In this document: piece after piece, positions 9,091-20,172 of the stretch
How positions within the stretch are numbered: position 1 is the stretch's first letter
Layout: each line of letters starts with the position of its first letter
From: Fuerstiella sp.
Lineage (GTDB): Bacteria; Planctomycetota; Planctomycetia; Planctomycetales; Planctomycetaceae
Assembly: GCA_014238335.1 (NCBI GenBank)
Contig: JABABI010000017.1
Span: forward strand, 125-64,124
Direction: 5' to 3'
Length of the DNA: 64,000 bases
Notes under the pieces: model-generated
The model's input: only the letters and a program-made list of their open reading frames with translations
What the model was told of the DNA's origin: nothing
Database searches by the model: none
Made by a program: the position numbers and the translations under genes

Positions 9091-10371
9091 AAAATATCTC
9101 CGGCGGCTTATAGCCAGTTCCGTAATCTTCAGAATTCGGGAACACGTCGGATTTGAGTCCGACATGCTCAACCGGTCAGGGCGACACCACGTAAGCTCCT
9201 GTGGACCCTACGCATGGCATCGCGCAATTCTATCCGCCGGATCCTTGTGGTCAAGATTTTCAAGCCACTCGCGGGCGGGAAACCCGGATCTCAGAACGAA
9301 ACCCAGGGACAACATTCCAGCCTTTCCCAGCCCGGATTTTGGCCGGATTTTGCTTCGTTTGGCCAGTCTTCGCAGCTCGCAATGGCGGAATAACTTCGCA
9401 AACACAACTTATCGCCGAAAATAAACCCTGATCAGCAGCGTCGCTTGCGGTACTGCCTGGGGTGGTAGCGGGTCGAGCGGCGGCCGACTTTGGTCCCCAA
9501 AACTCACACGTTGCGCTCAGAACCGTAAAGCGATGGGATTACGCACAGTGTGTCATGCACCGCACGCGTCAGGGGCCATCGATTACCCCAGTTCGCCATA
9601 ACTGTTCTTGTTTGTTCTGGACGAAGCTGACGATTGCTCGGTGGTGGACCTGCGGAGGAGGGACAACGGCCTTCTTAGCCGATATCTGCGGGATCCGATT
9701 CCGGACATGAGTGACTGCGTGGAGCGCAACCTGGTCGGTGGAGCATCGTCTGCGATTTCATCCAGACCATTGTTTTTCGTTGTACGTGCCTCTGACATTT
9801 TGCTCTCGCTACTTAACAGGGATTGTATTGATGATGTAATCTCTGGATTCAAGCACTCCAGTAGTGTTTTTTTTCTGATCAAGTCGCCACTGTTGACGAA
9901 CCGTGTCCGTTGGCTGTTTTTCCGGAAGGGAGCACCAAGATCAGACCAGCTTCGCCGCAACGTCGTTGTTGTGGGCCGTAAGGGTGATGCTGAACCGGTC
10001 TGCTCTAATCCTGTGAGCCATCAGGACTGCTGATGGCGGGATGGGAAATAAATTGATTCGCTGTGTTAAGAAAATCACGACAGGAAGGGCAAATCGTGAC
10101 GGCAACCCGCCACTGTCCAGTTAACAAGACGACGTCTTTGTTAAACTCTTACGCGCATTTGGAAGAAATCTGACAGGATCGTCCAGGTGCATTTCCGGAT
10201 CGGCAATAGAAAGGGATGCATCGTTGCAAGACCATCAACGCTGTCACAACCATTTGCGTGACAGACATGTGTCAACTCATCTTCCTGATGGCTTGCTCAA
10301 CCACGCTCCCGGAATGGGCGCGGCTGCCAAACTGCATTTGCCTCGTATATCTCATCTTGTGACATTGAACA
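9091..10371. other. Gene-free stretch between dnaG and pdxA
   Basis: About 1.28 kb separates the divergent dnaG (-) and pdxA (+). Open frames here (for example 9583-9798 on minus, 71 codons; 9608-10033 on plus, 141 codons) overlap one another on opposite strands, have biased low-complexity composition and no family match I recognise. A phrase like CCCGCCACTG at 10106-10115 resembles part of a cobalamin riboswitch, but the other boxes are missing. A hairpin lies at 10121-10144. The stretch presumably holds the two divergent promoters; it may also contain gene remnants. Confidence 0.5.
10121..10144. repeat. Inverted repeat / hairpin upstream of pdxA
   Basis: TTAACAAGAC and GTCTTTGTTAA can pair over 10 bp with a single bulged T and a 3-base loop. 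No T-run follows, so it is not a typical terminator. It could be an operator or part of a 5' leader of pdxA; this is only a structural observation. Confidence 0.5.
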
Positions 10372-11460
10372 ATGAATCGGCCCATAATTGCAATAACAAT
10401 CGGCGATGTTGCCGGCATTGGTCCGGAAGTCATCGTTCGCGCTTTGCTGGACCCTGCAATTTTGCACGTCTGTCGACCGTTCGTCATCGGTGACCACATT
10501 GTGTTGCGTCAGGCTTCAAAACAGTTGTTAAAAACTGAGGCTCTTAACTTCGAAAAAAAAACAGACTTGCCACTGGGGCGTGCCAGCCTGGCACAGCAGT
10601 GTGACACTCACACAGAACGACAGACGGTTGTCTGTTACAACCCGGTTGGCGACGTCGCGGCGCTGGCCGAACATCGCCGTGTCAGTTCGTCGGCCGGTGA
10701 TGCCGCATTCCAATATCTGAACGCGGCCATTGACCTTGCCAAAGCAGGTGTTGTGGATGCCATTGCTACGGCCCCTCTGAATAAGGCGGCACTGCACGCT
10801 GCCGGGCATCATTATCCCGGGCACACCGAGATTCTGGCAGAACGGTGTGGCGTTTCTGACTTCGCCATGATGCTACACCTGTCGGAGTCAGGAATTGCGG
10901 GTTTACGAGACCTGGTGGGCAGCGGACGGGAACAGTCTCTTCACGGCCTGAGCATCGCACATGTCACGCTGCACACATCAATCGCGAGCGTACCGGCGCT
11001 GCTGACGACTGACGGTATTGCGGAAAAAATCCGCCTGGTGGACGGTTTTCTGGCGGACATCGGCTGCGACCGCAGGGCCATCGCCGTTTGCGCCTTGAAC
11101 CCGCATGCCGGTGAAGACGGTCTGTTTGGAGACGAAGAACGCCGCATTATCGAACCAGCCGTTCGCCGTTTTGAGAATCACGACATCAATGTGTCTGGTC
11201 CGCTGCCTGTCGACACCTTGATTCATCGAGCTGTTGCCGGCGAATTTGACGGCGTGATTGCGATGTATCACGATCAGGGGCATATTCCAGTCAAGCTGAT
11301 CGGCTTTGACGCTGCCGTAAACATCACGCTTGGTCTGCCCATCATCCGTACCAGTCCCACTCACGGTACTGCATTTGACAGAGCGTGGGATCCGGCATCG
11401 CCAGCTGACCCCGCCGGAATGATCGCCGCTATTCTGACGGCGGCGAGACTTTGCAAGTAG
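10372..11460 (+). CDS. pdxA: 4-hydroxythreonine-4-phosphate dehydrogenase
   Basis: Catalyses NAD-dependent oxidation of 4-phosphohydroxy-L-threonine in the deoxyxylulose 5-phosphate-dependent vitamin B6 pathway; its product is condensed by PdxJ. The 362-aa protein has the family landmarks in order: TIGDVAGIGPEV at the N-terminus, the substrate/metal region ATAPLNKAALHAAG with GHTEILAERCG, NPHAGEDGLFGDEE, MYHDQGHIPVKLIGFD and the C-terminal TSPTHGTAFD. Metal-binding histidines are present in these motifs. The length is close to the usual 330 with a modest insertion near residues 50-90. The partner pdxJ is in this window at 43963, not adjacent. No strong ribosome site is visible before the ATG. 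It converges on the AAA ATPase gene. Confidence 0.95.
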   Translation: MNRPIIAITIGDVAGIGPEVIVRALLDPAILHVCRPFVIGDHIVLRQASKQLLKTEALNFEKKTDLPLGRASLAQQCDTHTERQTVVCYNPVGDVAALAEHRRVSSSAGDAAFQYLNAAIDLAKAGVVDAIATAPLNKAALHAAGHHYPGHTEILAERCGVSDFAMMLHLSESGIAGLRDLVGSGREQSLHGLSIAHVTLHTSIASVPALLTTDGIAEKIRLVDGFLADIGCDRRAIAVCALNPHAGEDGLFGDEERRIIEPAVRRFENHDINVSGPLPVDTLIHRAVAGEFDGVIAMYHDQGHIPVKLIGFDAAVNITLGLPIIRTSPTHGTAFDRAWDPASPADPAGMIAAILTAARLCK

Positions 11461-11519
11461 AGTCGGCCTGTCGCGGGCTGCATACGTCGCCTTTCTCGGG
11501 AATTAGCCGCCTGACCGAC

Positions 11520-12512
<993 letters not shown>

Positions 12513-12856
12513 ACTGGTCTTACTGAGCCGTGACGGGCGGTCTGGACGTCACCACTTCAATTACGAAGAGGCGAGTCCACGCTGAGGTCGGGTAAGTTTT
12601 GAATCGATTCTCCGTCCCAGGCCCTCGCCCGAGAACAAACGATGAAGTTTACCGCGTGACTCGAAGGCTCGCCATGACCAGACGCGTTTGAGCACAACTG
12701 GTCAGGAAAACGGAGCACAACGTCATTGGAACTTCGCCCGATCGGCATTGTCGAAGGAATATTATGGATAAGCCTTTCGCCGAACACGTATCTTCCCGAG
12801 AATCTGTTGAACGCGGCGAGATGATCGCCACCAACGCACTATTCCGAGTTTTCATA
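12513..12856. other. Divergent intergenic region
   Basis: 344 bases between the AAA ATPase (-) and the PSD1 gene (+). It should hold both promoters. Upstream in-frame ATG codons at 12764 and 12821 leave the PSD1 start uncertain. I see no RNA gene or clear hairpin. Confidence 0.5.
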
Positions 12857-15406
12857 ATGACCACGAATTTACCCGCCCAAAGACCGTCGAAACATCGACC
12901 GTCGCTGGTTTTCCTGCTGTGGATGTTGGTTACAGGCGGTTCCGTCGGATCGTCTTCTGCTTTCGCCGGCGACGAGCAGTTGTCGATCGAACGCACGCAA
13001 ACGACGACGTCTGTCGCGCTGACGGGCCCATCGCAATCACGCCAACTGCTGCTCACCGCGACACAGCCGGACGGTCGGCAGCTGGACATTACGCGCAGCG
13101 TCGTTTATTCGGTGGCGCCGTTGAACGTCATCGAAGTTGATGACACCGGGTTTGTCAAACCGGTTGGAAATGGCACAGCGACGATCTCAGCTCAGCTGGA
13201 GGGGCTTGATTCTCCGATCGAGGTTTCGGCTATTGTGACATCATTCCACGTGCAGCGGCCCGTGAGTTTTCCCAACGACGTTGTCCCGCAACTGACTCGA
13301 GCCGGTTGCAACGGGGGCGCATGTCATGGGACGCCCAAAGGCAGAAATAATTTTCGATTGTCGCTGCTGGGCTTTGAGCCTCGGGAAGACTACGAATTCC
13401 TGACTCGTGAATCTCGAGGACGGCGATTTTTTCCTGCGGCACCGGAACGCAGTCTGCTGCTGCAGAAGGCGTGCGGCGAGATTCCACACGGAGGCGGCAT
13501 CCGCATCCAAGAGCAAAGCGATTCGTATAAACTGTTGAAACGGTGGATCAGCGAAGGGCTGTCATACGGCCCTGCCAACGACCCGACCGTGGAACGGATA
13601 CAAATCTTTCCCTCTGACCGTGTTGTTAATCGCGGTGGTTCGCAGCAACTGGCGGTGATGGCGTTTTACAGTGACGGCACTTCCCGGGACATTACCCGTG
13701 TCGTCGAATACAAGGCGAATCAGCCAAATATGTGCCGCGTCGATCATCATGGTCTGGCCACATGCAAAGACATGACAGGCACGACGTCAGTCATGATCCG
13801 ATTTCAGGAACACGTGGGAGCATTCATGGCCACCGTCCCGTTAGGACTGCCAACGCCTGATCTGCCGGTGCCGACAAACTTTGTTGACAAATTCATTTTT
13901 GCCAAACTGAAAACGCTGGGGCTGCCTCCGTCAGTTGCTTGTGACGATTCCACATTCCTGCGACGTGTGTCTCTGGACATTGCCGGCCGCCTGCCGACAG
14001 TGCCGGAAACGAGAGATTTTCTGGCATCGAAGGAGTCCGGTAAACGGGCTGCAGCGATCGACCGACTGCTGGACGATGTTGGTTATGCCGACCTGTTCGC
14101 CAACAAGTGGGCGGGAATCCTCCGCAACAAGGCCGGAGGGAATCTGGAACAGGTGGCACGTGAGACGTTCGGGTTTCATGCGTGGATTCGAGCAAGTCTG
14201 TCGGCAAACAAACCATTTGACCAGTTCGCCACAGAATTGATCACTGCGCGAGGCAGACCTGATACCAACCCCGCAGTTTCGTGGTATCGCGCGGTCAGTG
14301 ACCCCAAAGATCAGATGGCCGACATCGCACAGGTGTTTCTGGGCGTACGTATCCAGTGTGCTCAGTGCCACCACCATCCATACGAAAAATGGACTCAGGA
14401 TGATTACCACGGGTTCGCCGCATTCTTTTCCACGATCGGTCGCAAGGAGGTCCGCAAGCTGCCGGAAGATGACATTCTTTATCACAAACGGATTCTGGCT
14501 GTTGCGAAGAATCCCAATACCAACGTGGATCTGAAACCGACACCGCTGGGCGGTAAGCCACTGGAAATTCCGGCCGAGCGTGATCCCCGCATCGATCTGG
14601 CGAAAGCGATGGTGTCTCCCGAAAATCCGTATTTCGCAAAAATGCTCGTGAATCGTTACTGGAAACACTTCCTCGGCCGAGGTCTTGTGGAACCGGAAGA
14701 TGACATGCGTGTGACGAACCCTCCAACGCACCCGCTGCTGCTGGATCAGCTGGCGACATCGTTTCTGGAGTCCGGTTATGACCTGAAGGCCCTGTGTCGA
14801 GCCATCTGCAACAGTCAAACCTATCAGAGAAGCTCCTTTCCCAACGGGCACAACAACAACGACGAACAGAACTTTGCTCGCTATTACCCACGTCGACTGG
14901 CTGCCGAGGTGATGCTGGACGCCATTAACGATGTGGCTGGTGCACGGAACAACTTTAACCACCAACCCGTGGGCGTCCGTGCGGTCGCTCTGCCGGATGA
15001 TTCGGCAAATAACGACTCGTTCTTTCTGAGAGTCTTCGGACGTCCTCAGATGGACACGGCCTGTGAATGCGAACGTTCTGCCAGCGCTGATCTTTCGCAG
15101 AGTCTGCACCTGATCAATTCTGATGCCATGCACCGCATTCTGGGCGCACCCGATGGGCGAGCGATCACGTCGTCCCGCGACAAAGGTGCAGACAGCCAGA
15201 CGAAGATTACCGAGCTTTATCAGCTGGCCCTTTCGCGGGACCCCACCAACAGCGAAGTATCCGTCGCTCTGTCCCACCTGCAGAAAAAACAGGATCGTTC
15301 CGCAGAAGATCCGAAGGTGCTGTCGCCTGATCAGGCGGCCAGAGAGGGGTGGGAAGACATCATCTGGGTCGTCGTAAACACGAAAGAATTTCTGTTTAAC
15401 CACTAA
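12857..15406 (+). CDS. Secreted DUF1549/DUF1553 (PSD1-type) protein with Ig-like domains
   Basis: A planctomycete-specific secreted protein. The start at ATG 12857 puts a signal peptide (hydrophobic run about residues 15-35, ending near SSAFAGDE) at the N-terminus; ATG 12764 and 12821 in the same frame are alternatives. Order: Big2-like Ig domain (about 45-130), a cysteine-histidine motif CNGGACHG (C151, C156, H157; spacing C-x4-C-H, not the standard C-x2-C-H), a second Ig-like domain (about 245-335), DUF1549 with CAQCHHHPYEKW (a true CxxCH), and DUF1553 at the C-terminus (KMLVNRYWKHFLGRG). The family is thought to be a haem-linked envelope protein family of unknown substrate. The downstream gene starts 4 bases after the stop, so they are co-transcribed. 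Confidence 0.9.
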   Translation: MTTNLPAQRPSKHRPSLVFLLWMLVTGGSVGSSSAFAGDEQLSIERTQTTTSVALTGPSQSRQLLLTATQPDGRQLDITRSVVYSVAPLNVIEVDDTGFVKPVGNGTATISAQLEGLDSPIEVSAIVTSFHVQRPVSFPNDVVPQLTRAGCNGGACHGTPKGRNNFRLSLLGFEPREDYEFLTRESRGRRFFPAAPERSLLLQKACGEIPHGGGIRIQEQSDSYKLLKRWISEGLSYGPANDPTVERIQIFPSDRVVNRGGSQQLAVMAFYSDGTSRDITRVVEYKANQPNMCRVDHHGLATCKDMTGTTSVMIRFQEHVGAFMATVPLGLPTPDLPVPTNFVDKFIFAKLKTLGLPPSVACDDSTFLRRVSLDIAGRLPTVPETRDFLASKESGKRAAAIDRLLDDVGYADLFANKWAGILRNKAGGNLEQVARETFGFHAWIRASLSANKPFDQFATELITARGRPDTNPAVSWYRAVSDPKDQMADIAQVFLGVRIQCAQCHHHPYEKWTQDDYHGFAAFFSTIGRKEVRKLPEDDILYHKRILAVAKNPNTNVDLKPTPLGGKPLEIPAERDPRIDLAKAMVSPENPYFAKMLVNRYWKHFLGRGLVEPEDDMRVTNPPTHPLLLDQLATSFLESGYDLKALCRAICNSQTYQRSSFPNGHNNNDEQNFARYYPRRLAAEVMLDAINDVAGARNNFNHQPVGVRAVALPDDSANNDSFFLRVFGRPQMDTACECERSASADLSQSLHLINSDAMHRILGAPDGRAITSSRDKGADSQTKITELYQLALSRDPTNSEVSVALSHLQKKQDRSAEDPKVLSPDQAAREGWEDIIWVVVNTKEFLFNH

Positions 15407-15410
15407 ACTC

Positions 15411-17978
15411 ATGACCGCAATCCCCCCCCACGCTATGACCAGTCGAGCCCCTACCCGCATCGTCACGGCACTTCTGGCTGCAATGTGTGCACCGAGTCTG
15501 TTCGCTCAACTGCCGACGGGTGATCTGAGTCGGTTGGAGCCACGATCTGCGAAGGCCGGCGAAACTGTCCGAATCTCCCTTAACGGAAGCAATCTGGAAG
15601 AACTGACCGAGCTTCGTTTTACGCATCCCGGCATTACGGCGAAACCTGTGATGCTGCCTGCCGACGAGTTCTTTCCGAAATCCCGGATGGATGGTTCAAA
15701 GTTTGCTGTCGCTGTCGCGGAAGACGTGCCGCCCGGTATCTATGATGCTCGGGCGGTTGGTTATTTCGGGCTTTCCACAGCTCGGCCGTTTGTGGTTGCT
15801 CCGACTGATTCGAAGGAAGTGACCGAATCGGGGAACAACAGTACGCCGGAAAACGCGATGCCGGTTGAAGTCAACTCCGTGGTGACTGGTGCAGTCACTT
15901 CCCGAGGCATCGATTGGTTCAGTTTTACCGCCAGGGCGGGACAGCGGGTTCTCATCGAACTCGTGGCCGAACGCATCGATTCGCGGCTGGACGGTCAGTT
16001 GATTGTTTACGACTCCGCAGATCGTGAGGTGGATCGAAATCGGGACATGTTTGGGCGGGATTCATTTCTTGAGATTCAGGCAGCACACGACGGGGAATTC
16101 CTGCTTGCCGTGTCGGATATTCTTTACCGAGGCGGAAGCGATCACTTTTATCGCCTCAGTATTTCTGACGGACCGCACGTCGACTTTGTCTATCCTCCTG
16201 CAGGCGAACCCGGATCGACGCAGCACTATACGCTGTACGGTCGCAACCTGCCTGGTGGAGTACTGGATGAATCTGCACGGGTTCGTGGCCACGCCCTGGA
16301 GACGGTGCAGGTTGAAATCTCGCTGCCTGAAACTGCCACCACTCCACCGGGATTCCATCCCGGTCAGCCTCGACAGGGCCTGCTTCCGGGTTTTGATTAC
16401 GAATTGAAGGCTGCGAATCCTGTTCGTATGGGCTTCGCGACAGCTCCTGTTGTGCCGGAATCAACTGAGGATGCCGTGCAGAAGATTTCGGTGCCCAGCG
16501 AGGTCGCAGGACGGTTTGATGAGCCAGACGACGAAGATGTGTTTCGGTTTACAACGCAGATAGACCAAACGTACTGGATTGAAGCAATCGCGGACCGAAT
16601 GCAGTCAAAGGTCGATCCCTACCTAATCGTTCACCAGGTCACGAAGTCAGAAGACGGCGCCGAATCTCTGATACAGGTGGCTGATAATGATGACATACCA
16701 GGCTTCTTCAGCGTCGATGGCAAGGACACAATCAATGCAGATACGATCGATGCGGCCGTCAGCTTTAAGGCTGTTCATGACGGCGAGTATCAGGTCACAA
16801 TCACGAATCAATTTGGCAGTGGGGGCTGTGCCGACCTGTACCGCCTGGCAATCCGTGAAGCCACGCCGGACTTTCAGCTTCTCGCCACTGCCGAGAAGAC
16901 ATTACCGACCAATCGCACGGGCTATTCCGTGACCCCCTTGCTGCGTCAGGGGGCTCGCTGGGGCATTCGAGTTTTGTGTGCTCGACAGGACGGGTTCACC
17001 GGCGACATCGAAGTGACTGCGGTAAATTTGCCGCCCGGCGTCTCAGCCACACCGCTGATTCTGAGCGGCACCACTGACCGAGGCATTCTTGTTGTTTCAG
17101 CGTCTGCTGATGCGAAGTCCTGGTCGGGCGAAATTCGCATTGTGGGCAGAGCGAGTGTTTTAACTGCTGCAGGCAACCGGGAGTTGGTTCGCGACGCACG
17201 GTTTGCGTCACTGGTGTGGGGACATATCTTTGCGGATTCCATCCGAGTCCGCTCACGGCTGACAGAACGTATCCCGCTGTCTCTGAATCAGCATGAGAAA
17301 GCGCCGGTCAGCATTGACGCCGCGGAGGCTAAGGAGTGGGCAGTTGAAGTCGGACAAGAGCTGGAGATTCCGATAAAGCTGATCGAGAACGGCACACGCG
17401 TCGGCAATCTGACGATTGAACCGCAGGGGCTGTTCGGTTTGCTCCGCAGTCCCCCTACCGTCAACATCGCAGAGCAGGACAGTGAAGGAACATTGACCAT
17501 CAACTTTGCTCCAAATGGCAACTTCAAGGTGGAACCTGGTCGCTATCAATTCACATTGCAGGGGACCGGTGTGGCAAAGTACCGTCACAACAATCCCGCC
17601 GCCGAACGTGCCGGCGAGGATCTGCAGCGCATCGAAACGCTGGCCTCGAAAATTTCGATGACCGCAGATCAGGCTATGTCAGCTGTGGAGGAAGCCCGGA
17701 AAGCTTTGGAAGTCGCCAATCAGAAACTGGCATCGGCGGCTGATGATGACGCTAAAGCACGGTTAAGACCTGCAGCGGCCGACGCCAAAGCAGCCCTGGT
17801 CGCAGCCGAAGTCGCAGCGAAGCAGGCCGCCGAGAAGGTCACGGCCGTCCAGAAAGCGAAAACGACTATCAGCAACGTCGCGAAAGCCGCTACTGCAAAG
17901 GCCGCTGAAACGAACACCAAGTTCGCGGCATGGTCCAACCTGATCACCGTTGTGGTGAACGCACCAGCGAAGAAATAG
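15411..17978 (+). CDS. Secreted protein with pre-peptidase C-terminal-like domains
   Basis: This 855-residue protein is translated directly after the PSD1 gene (4 bases between stop and start) and is probably its partner. A signal peptide spans about residues 9-32. After an IPT/TIG-like segment (LSRLEPRSAKAGETVRISL) there are two pre-peptidase C-terminal-like domains: one near residues 145-250 (DWFSFTARAGQRVLIELVAERI, HFYRLSI) and one near 360-480 (DVFRFTTQIDQTYWIEAIADR, DLYRLAI). The last 110 residues are an Ala/Lys-rich predicted coiled coil (about 745-845). Such proteins often accompany PSCyt genes in planctomycetes. No enzyme motif was found; it is probably periplasmic or extracellular. 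Confidence 0.8.
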   Translation: MTAIPPHAMTSRAPTRIVTALLAAMCAPSLFAQLPTGDLSRLEPRSAKAGETVRISLNGSNLEELTELRFTHPGITAKPVMLPADEFFPKSRMDGSKFAVAVAEDVPPGIYDARAVGYFGLSTARPFVVAPTDSKEVTESGNNSTPENAMPVEVNSVVTGAVTSRGIDWFSFTARAGQRVLIELVAERIDSRLDGQLIVYDSADREVDRNRDMFGRDSFLEIQAAHDGEFLLAVSDILYRGGSDHFYRLSISDGPHVDFVYPPAGEPGSTQHYTLYGRNLPGGVLDESARVRGHALETVQVEISLPETATTPPGFHPGQPRQGLLPGFDYELKAANPVRMGFATAPVVPESTEDAVQKISVPSEVAGRFDEPDDEDVFRFTTQIDQTYWIEAIADRMQSKVDPYLIVHQVTKSEDGAESLIQVADNDDIPGFFSVDGKDTINADTIDAAVSFKAVHDGEYQVTITNQFGSGGCADLYRLAIREATPDFQLLATAEKTLPTNRTGYSVTPLLRQGARWGIRVLCARQDGFTGDIEVTAVNLPPGVSATPLILSGTTDRGILVVSASADAKSWSGEIRIVGRASVLTAAGNRELVRDARFASLVWGHIFADSIRVRSRLTERIPLSLNQHEKAPVSIDAAEAKEWAVEVGQELEIPIKLIENGTRVGNLTIEPQGLFGLLRSPPTVNIAEQDSEGTLTINFAPNGNFKVEPGRYQFTLQGTGVAKYRHNNPAAERAGEDLQRIETLASKISMTADQAMSAVEEARKALEVANQKLASAADDDAKARLRPAAADAKAALVAAEVAAKQAAEKVTAVQKAKTTISNVAKAATAKAAETNTKFAAWSNLITVVVNAPAKK

Positions 17979-18044
17979 CGTCGGCCGACTGCCAGGACAT
18001 CTTCGATTCTGTCAAGGCACGTGCATAGACGCCGACCGTTCGCA

Positions 18045-18575
18045 CTACGCGCCTTCACGTGTTGATGAGACACGTGATTCGGGTGTGGCCGGCAGATTGT
18101 AGACTTCGTTTGAATAGTAGGACACGATGTGATCGACAACGTCACGCATCGAGACCACAGCGATGGGTGCTCCGTCCTCGTCCAGAATTGGTACGTGTCG
18201 AAAGCCGCCGACGGTCATCTTGTTCAGGGCAAACACGATTTCATCGTCAAAGCACAGGCACTCAGGATCCGGCGTCATGACATCAACAATCGAAGTTTCA
18301 GCCGGCACGCGCCCCTGAGCAACCACGCGTTTCAGCACATCACGTTCGCTGAACAGTCCGACCAGTTTATTGTCCTCAACAATCAGAATCGCACCCAGGC
18401 GATTCTGAATCATTGTCTGCACGGCTTCATCTACTGTGGCCGTGCGATCAAGAGCGACGATGGATTCGTGCAGTCCGGAAAGCTGGCGAATTGAGCCATG
18501 AATAATTTCGGCGTCCGGATCACTCAGCCGCTCGTTAGCGATGCGTTCTTCTTCTTCGATACCGTCACTGGACAT
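18045..18575 (-). CDS. CBS-domain pair protein
   Basis: A 176-residue cytoplasmic protein with two tandem CBS domains (about 35-90 and 98-160). Typical phrases are VDEAVQTMIQNRLGAILIVEDNKLVGLFSERDV and VFALNKMTVGGFRHVPILDEDG, split across both repeats. CBS pairs bind adenine nucleotides and usually act as sensors. The N-terminus is charged (MSSDGIEEEERIANE). GGGAG lies 9 bases before the ATG. It stands alone between the two PSCyt/PSD1 modules, and nothing here shows what it regulates. Confidence 0.92.
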   Translation of the reverse strand: MSSDGIEEEERIANERLSDPDAEIIHGSIRQLSGLHESIVALDRTATVDEAVQTMIQNRLGAILIVEDNKLVGLFSERDVLKRVVAQGRVPAETSIVDVMTPDPECLCFDDEIVFALNKMTVGGFRHVPILDEDGAPIAVVSMRDVVDHIVSYYSNEVYNLPATPESRVSSTREGA

Positions 18576-18624
18576 GAAGTGGATCTCCCGGAGGTGTCAG
18601 AACAATTTTCTAGCCTGTATTCTG

Positions 18625-20160
18625 TCAGGTGACAATGCCGCTCACCACCTGACCATCATTTGTGGGTCCGATAAGTCGGTTGTCGAGCCCCTGGTAACTG
18701 TAGCTGAAACGGTGAGGGTCGAGGCCCAGCAGATGCAGGATAGTGGCCTGCAGGTCGCGAATGCCAACCGGGTTTTCGGCGATATAATAGCCGATATCGT
18801 CAGTTTGACCGTACGCCAACCCCTTCTTTACGCCACCGCCAGCCAGCCACATCGTGTATGCATAAGGGTGGTGGTCGCGGCCAATGAAGCCCTTTTTAAG
18901 CTCTTTGTTGACGTTGTTCTGCATCATCGGAGTCCGACCAAATTCACCGCCCCACACGACCAGAGTCGATTCCAACAGGCCTCGCTGCTTCAAATCCTTC
19001 AACAAACCCGCAACGGCGCGGTCGATCTGACGCGCTTTGATCGGCAGAGTTCCATCGATGGATTCGCCCGGCGAGCTGCCATGATGGTCCCAGCCCCAGT
19101 CGTACAATTGAACAAAACGCACGCCCTTTTCCACCAATCGTCTCGCCAGTAAACAGTTGTTGGCGAACGTCGGATCGTCGCCCTTGTACAGAGCTCGCGG
19201 ATCGTCTGCTGATTCTGCGTCGGACACAAATCCGGGGACTGCGCCGTACAAATCAAGAACGTGTTTGGGTTCGTTTCCAATGTTCATGACTTCCGGAACG
19301 GCCACCTGCATGCGATACGCCAATTCGTATTGTGCGATCCGTGTCTGAGTTTCGTCGTCACGAATCCGATTGTATTGAATCTCATTCAGTTCGCGCATCG
19401 TATCCAGGGTCCTGCGGCGAAGTCCGCGACTGATGCCTTTGGGATCAGACAGATAAAGTACGGGGTCACCCGACGTGCGACACTGGACACCCTGGTAAAC
19501 TGTCGGCAGAAAGCCGGATCCCCACAGCGATTTGCCAGCACTGGGAGTTTTTCCGCCGGACGCCAAAACGACAAAACCCGGCAGATCCTGGTTTTCGCTG
19601 CCCAGTCCCCACGTCACCCACGACCCCATCGACGGGTTGCCCAGTCGCGGCTGACCGGTATGCAGCAGCAGTTGAGCAGGCGAATGATTGAACTGGTCGG
19701 TATTGACGGTGCGAATAATACACGCTTCATCGGCGATGGACGAAAACTCCGGGAGCAACTCGCTGATCCACTGTCCGGCGTCGCCCCGCTGTCGGAAACT
19801 GAATTGTCCGGCCAGCATCTTCGGCACACCACGAATAAACGCAAACCGTTTTCCTTCAAGGTATTCCTGCGGACACTGCTTATCGTGAAACTTTCTCAAT
19901 TCCGGTTTGTGTTCGAATAACTCCAGCTGTGATGGCGAACCGGCCATGTGCAGATAAATCACAGCCTTAGCCCTGGCACCCTGCATGGGCGTGGCCGCCG
20001 CCATTGGATTGTGCGCAGCGCGAACGTCCGCAGCTGCCGTGCTCGAGCCGTTGAGGCTCTGTAACGCTATGGAACCAAGCCCGACGCCCGCGGTACTTAA
20101 CAGGTGGCGGCGAGTTTGAAGGCTGAGGTGCTGGTGAAGGTCGTTCATTGCACGGTTCAT
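18625..20160 (-). CDS. DUF1501 protein (Tat-exported, sulfatase-like fold)
   Basis: A 511-residue DUF1501 protein. The N-terminus carries a twin-arginine type signal (TRRHLLSTAGVGLGSIALQ, residues about 16-34). Family motifs: AVIYLHMAGSPSQLELFEHKP near residue 65, ACIIRTVNTDQFNHSPAQ, FVQLYDWGWDHHG, and VVWGGEFGRTPMMQ with GRDHHPYAYTMWLAGGGVK. DUF1501 has an alkaline phosphatase/sulfatase-like fold; the activity is unknown. It starts 12 bases after the upstream PSCyt gene ends, the usual pairing in planctomycetes. This suggests that the pair works together in the envelope. Confidence 0.93.
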   Translation of the reverse strand: MNRAMNDLHQHLSLQTRRHLLSTAGVGLGSIALQSLNGSSTAAADVRAAHNPMAAATPMQGARAKAVIYLHMAGSPSQLELFEHKPELRKFHDKQCPQEYLEGKRFAFIRGVPKMLAGQFSFRQRGDAGQWISELLPEFSSIADEACIIRTVNTDQFNHSPAQLLLHTGQPRLGNPSMGSWVTWGLGSENQDLPGFVVLASGGKTPSAGKSLWGSGFLPTVYQGVQCRTSGDPVLYLSDPKGISRGLRRRTLDTMRELNEIQYNRIRDDETQTRIAQYELAYRMQVAVPEVMNIGNEPKHVLDLYGAVPGFVSDAESADDPRALYKGDDPTFANNCLLARRLVEKGVRFVQLYDWGWDHHGSSPGESIDGTLPIKARQIDRAVAGLLKDLKQRGLLESTLVVWGGEFGRTPMMQNNVNKELKKGFIGRDHHPYAYTMWLAGGGVKKGLAYGQTDDIGYYIAENPVGIRDLQATILHLLGLDPHRFSYSYQGLDNRLIGPTNDGQVVSGIVT

Positions 20161-20172
20161 TGTCAGATTCTT

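Noticed and set aside
9583..9798. 71-codon minus-strand frame starting MSEARTTKNNGLDEIA
   Set aside because: It has a weak ribosome site, an Arg/Ser-rich biased end and no family; overlapping frames exist on the other strand, so it is not safe to call as a gene.
10021..10210. Cobalamin riboswitch-like sequence (CCCGCCACTGT after a GGGAA)
   Set aside because: Only one box fits. The spacing between GGGAA and CCCGCCACTG is far too long, the GGTG box and the final AGxCxGGAGACCTGCC-type box are missing, and the downstream gene is pdxA, which is not a B12 gene.
13931..15466. 511-codon antisense frame across the PSD1 gene
   Set aside because: It mirrors the real gene, is rich in Arg/Cys/Val shadow composition and has no domain. 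The plus-strand PSD1 motifs explain the sequence.
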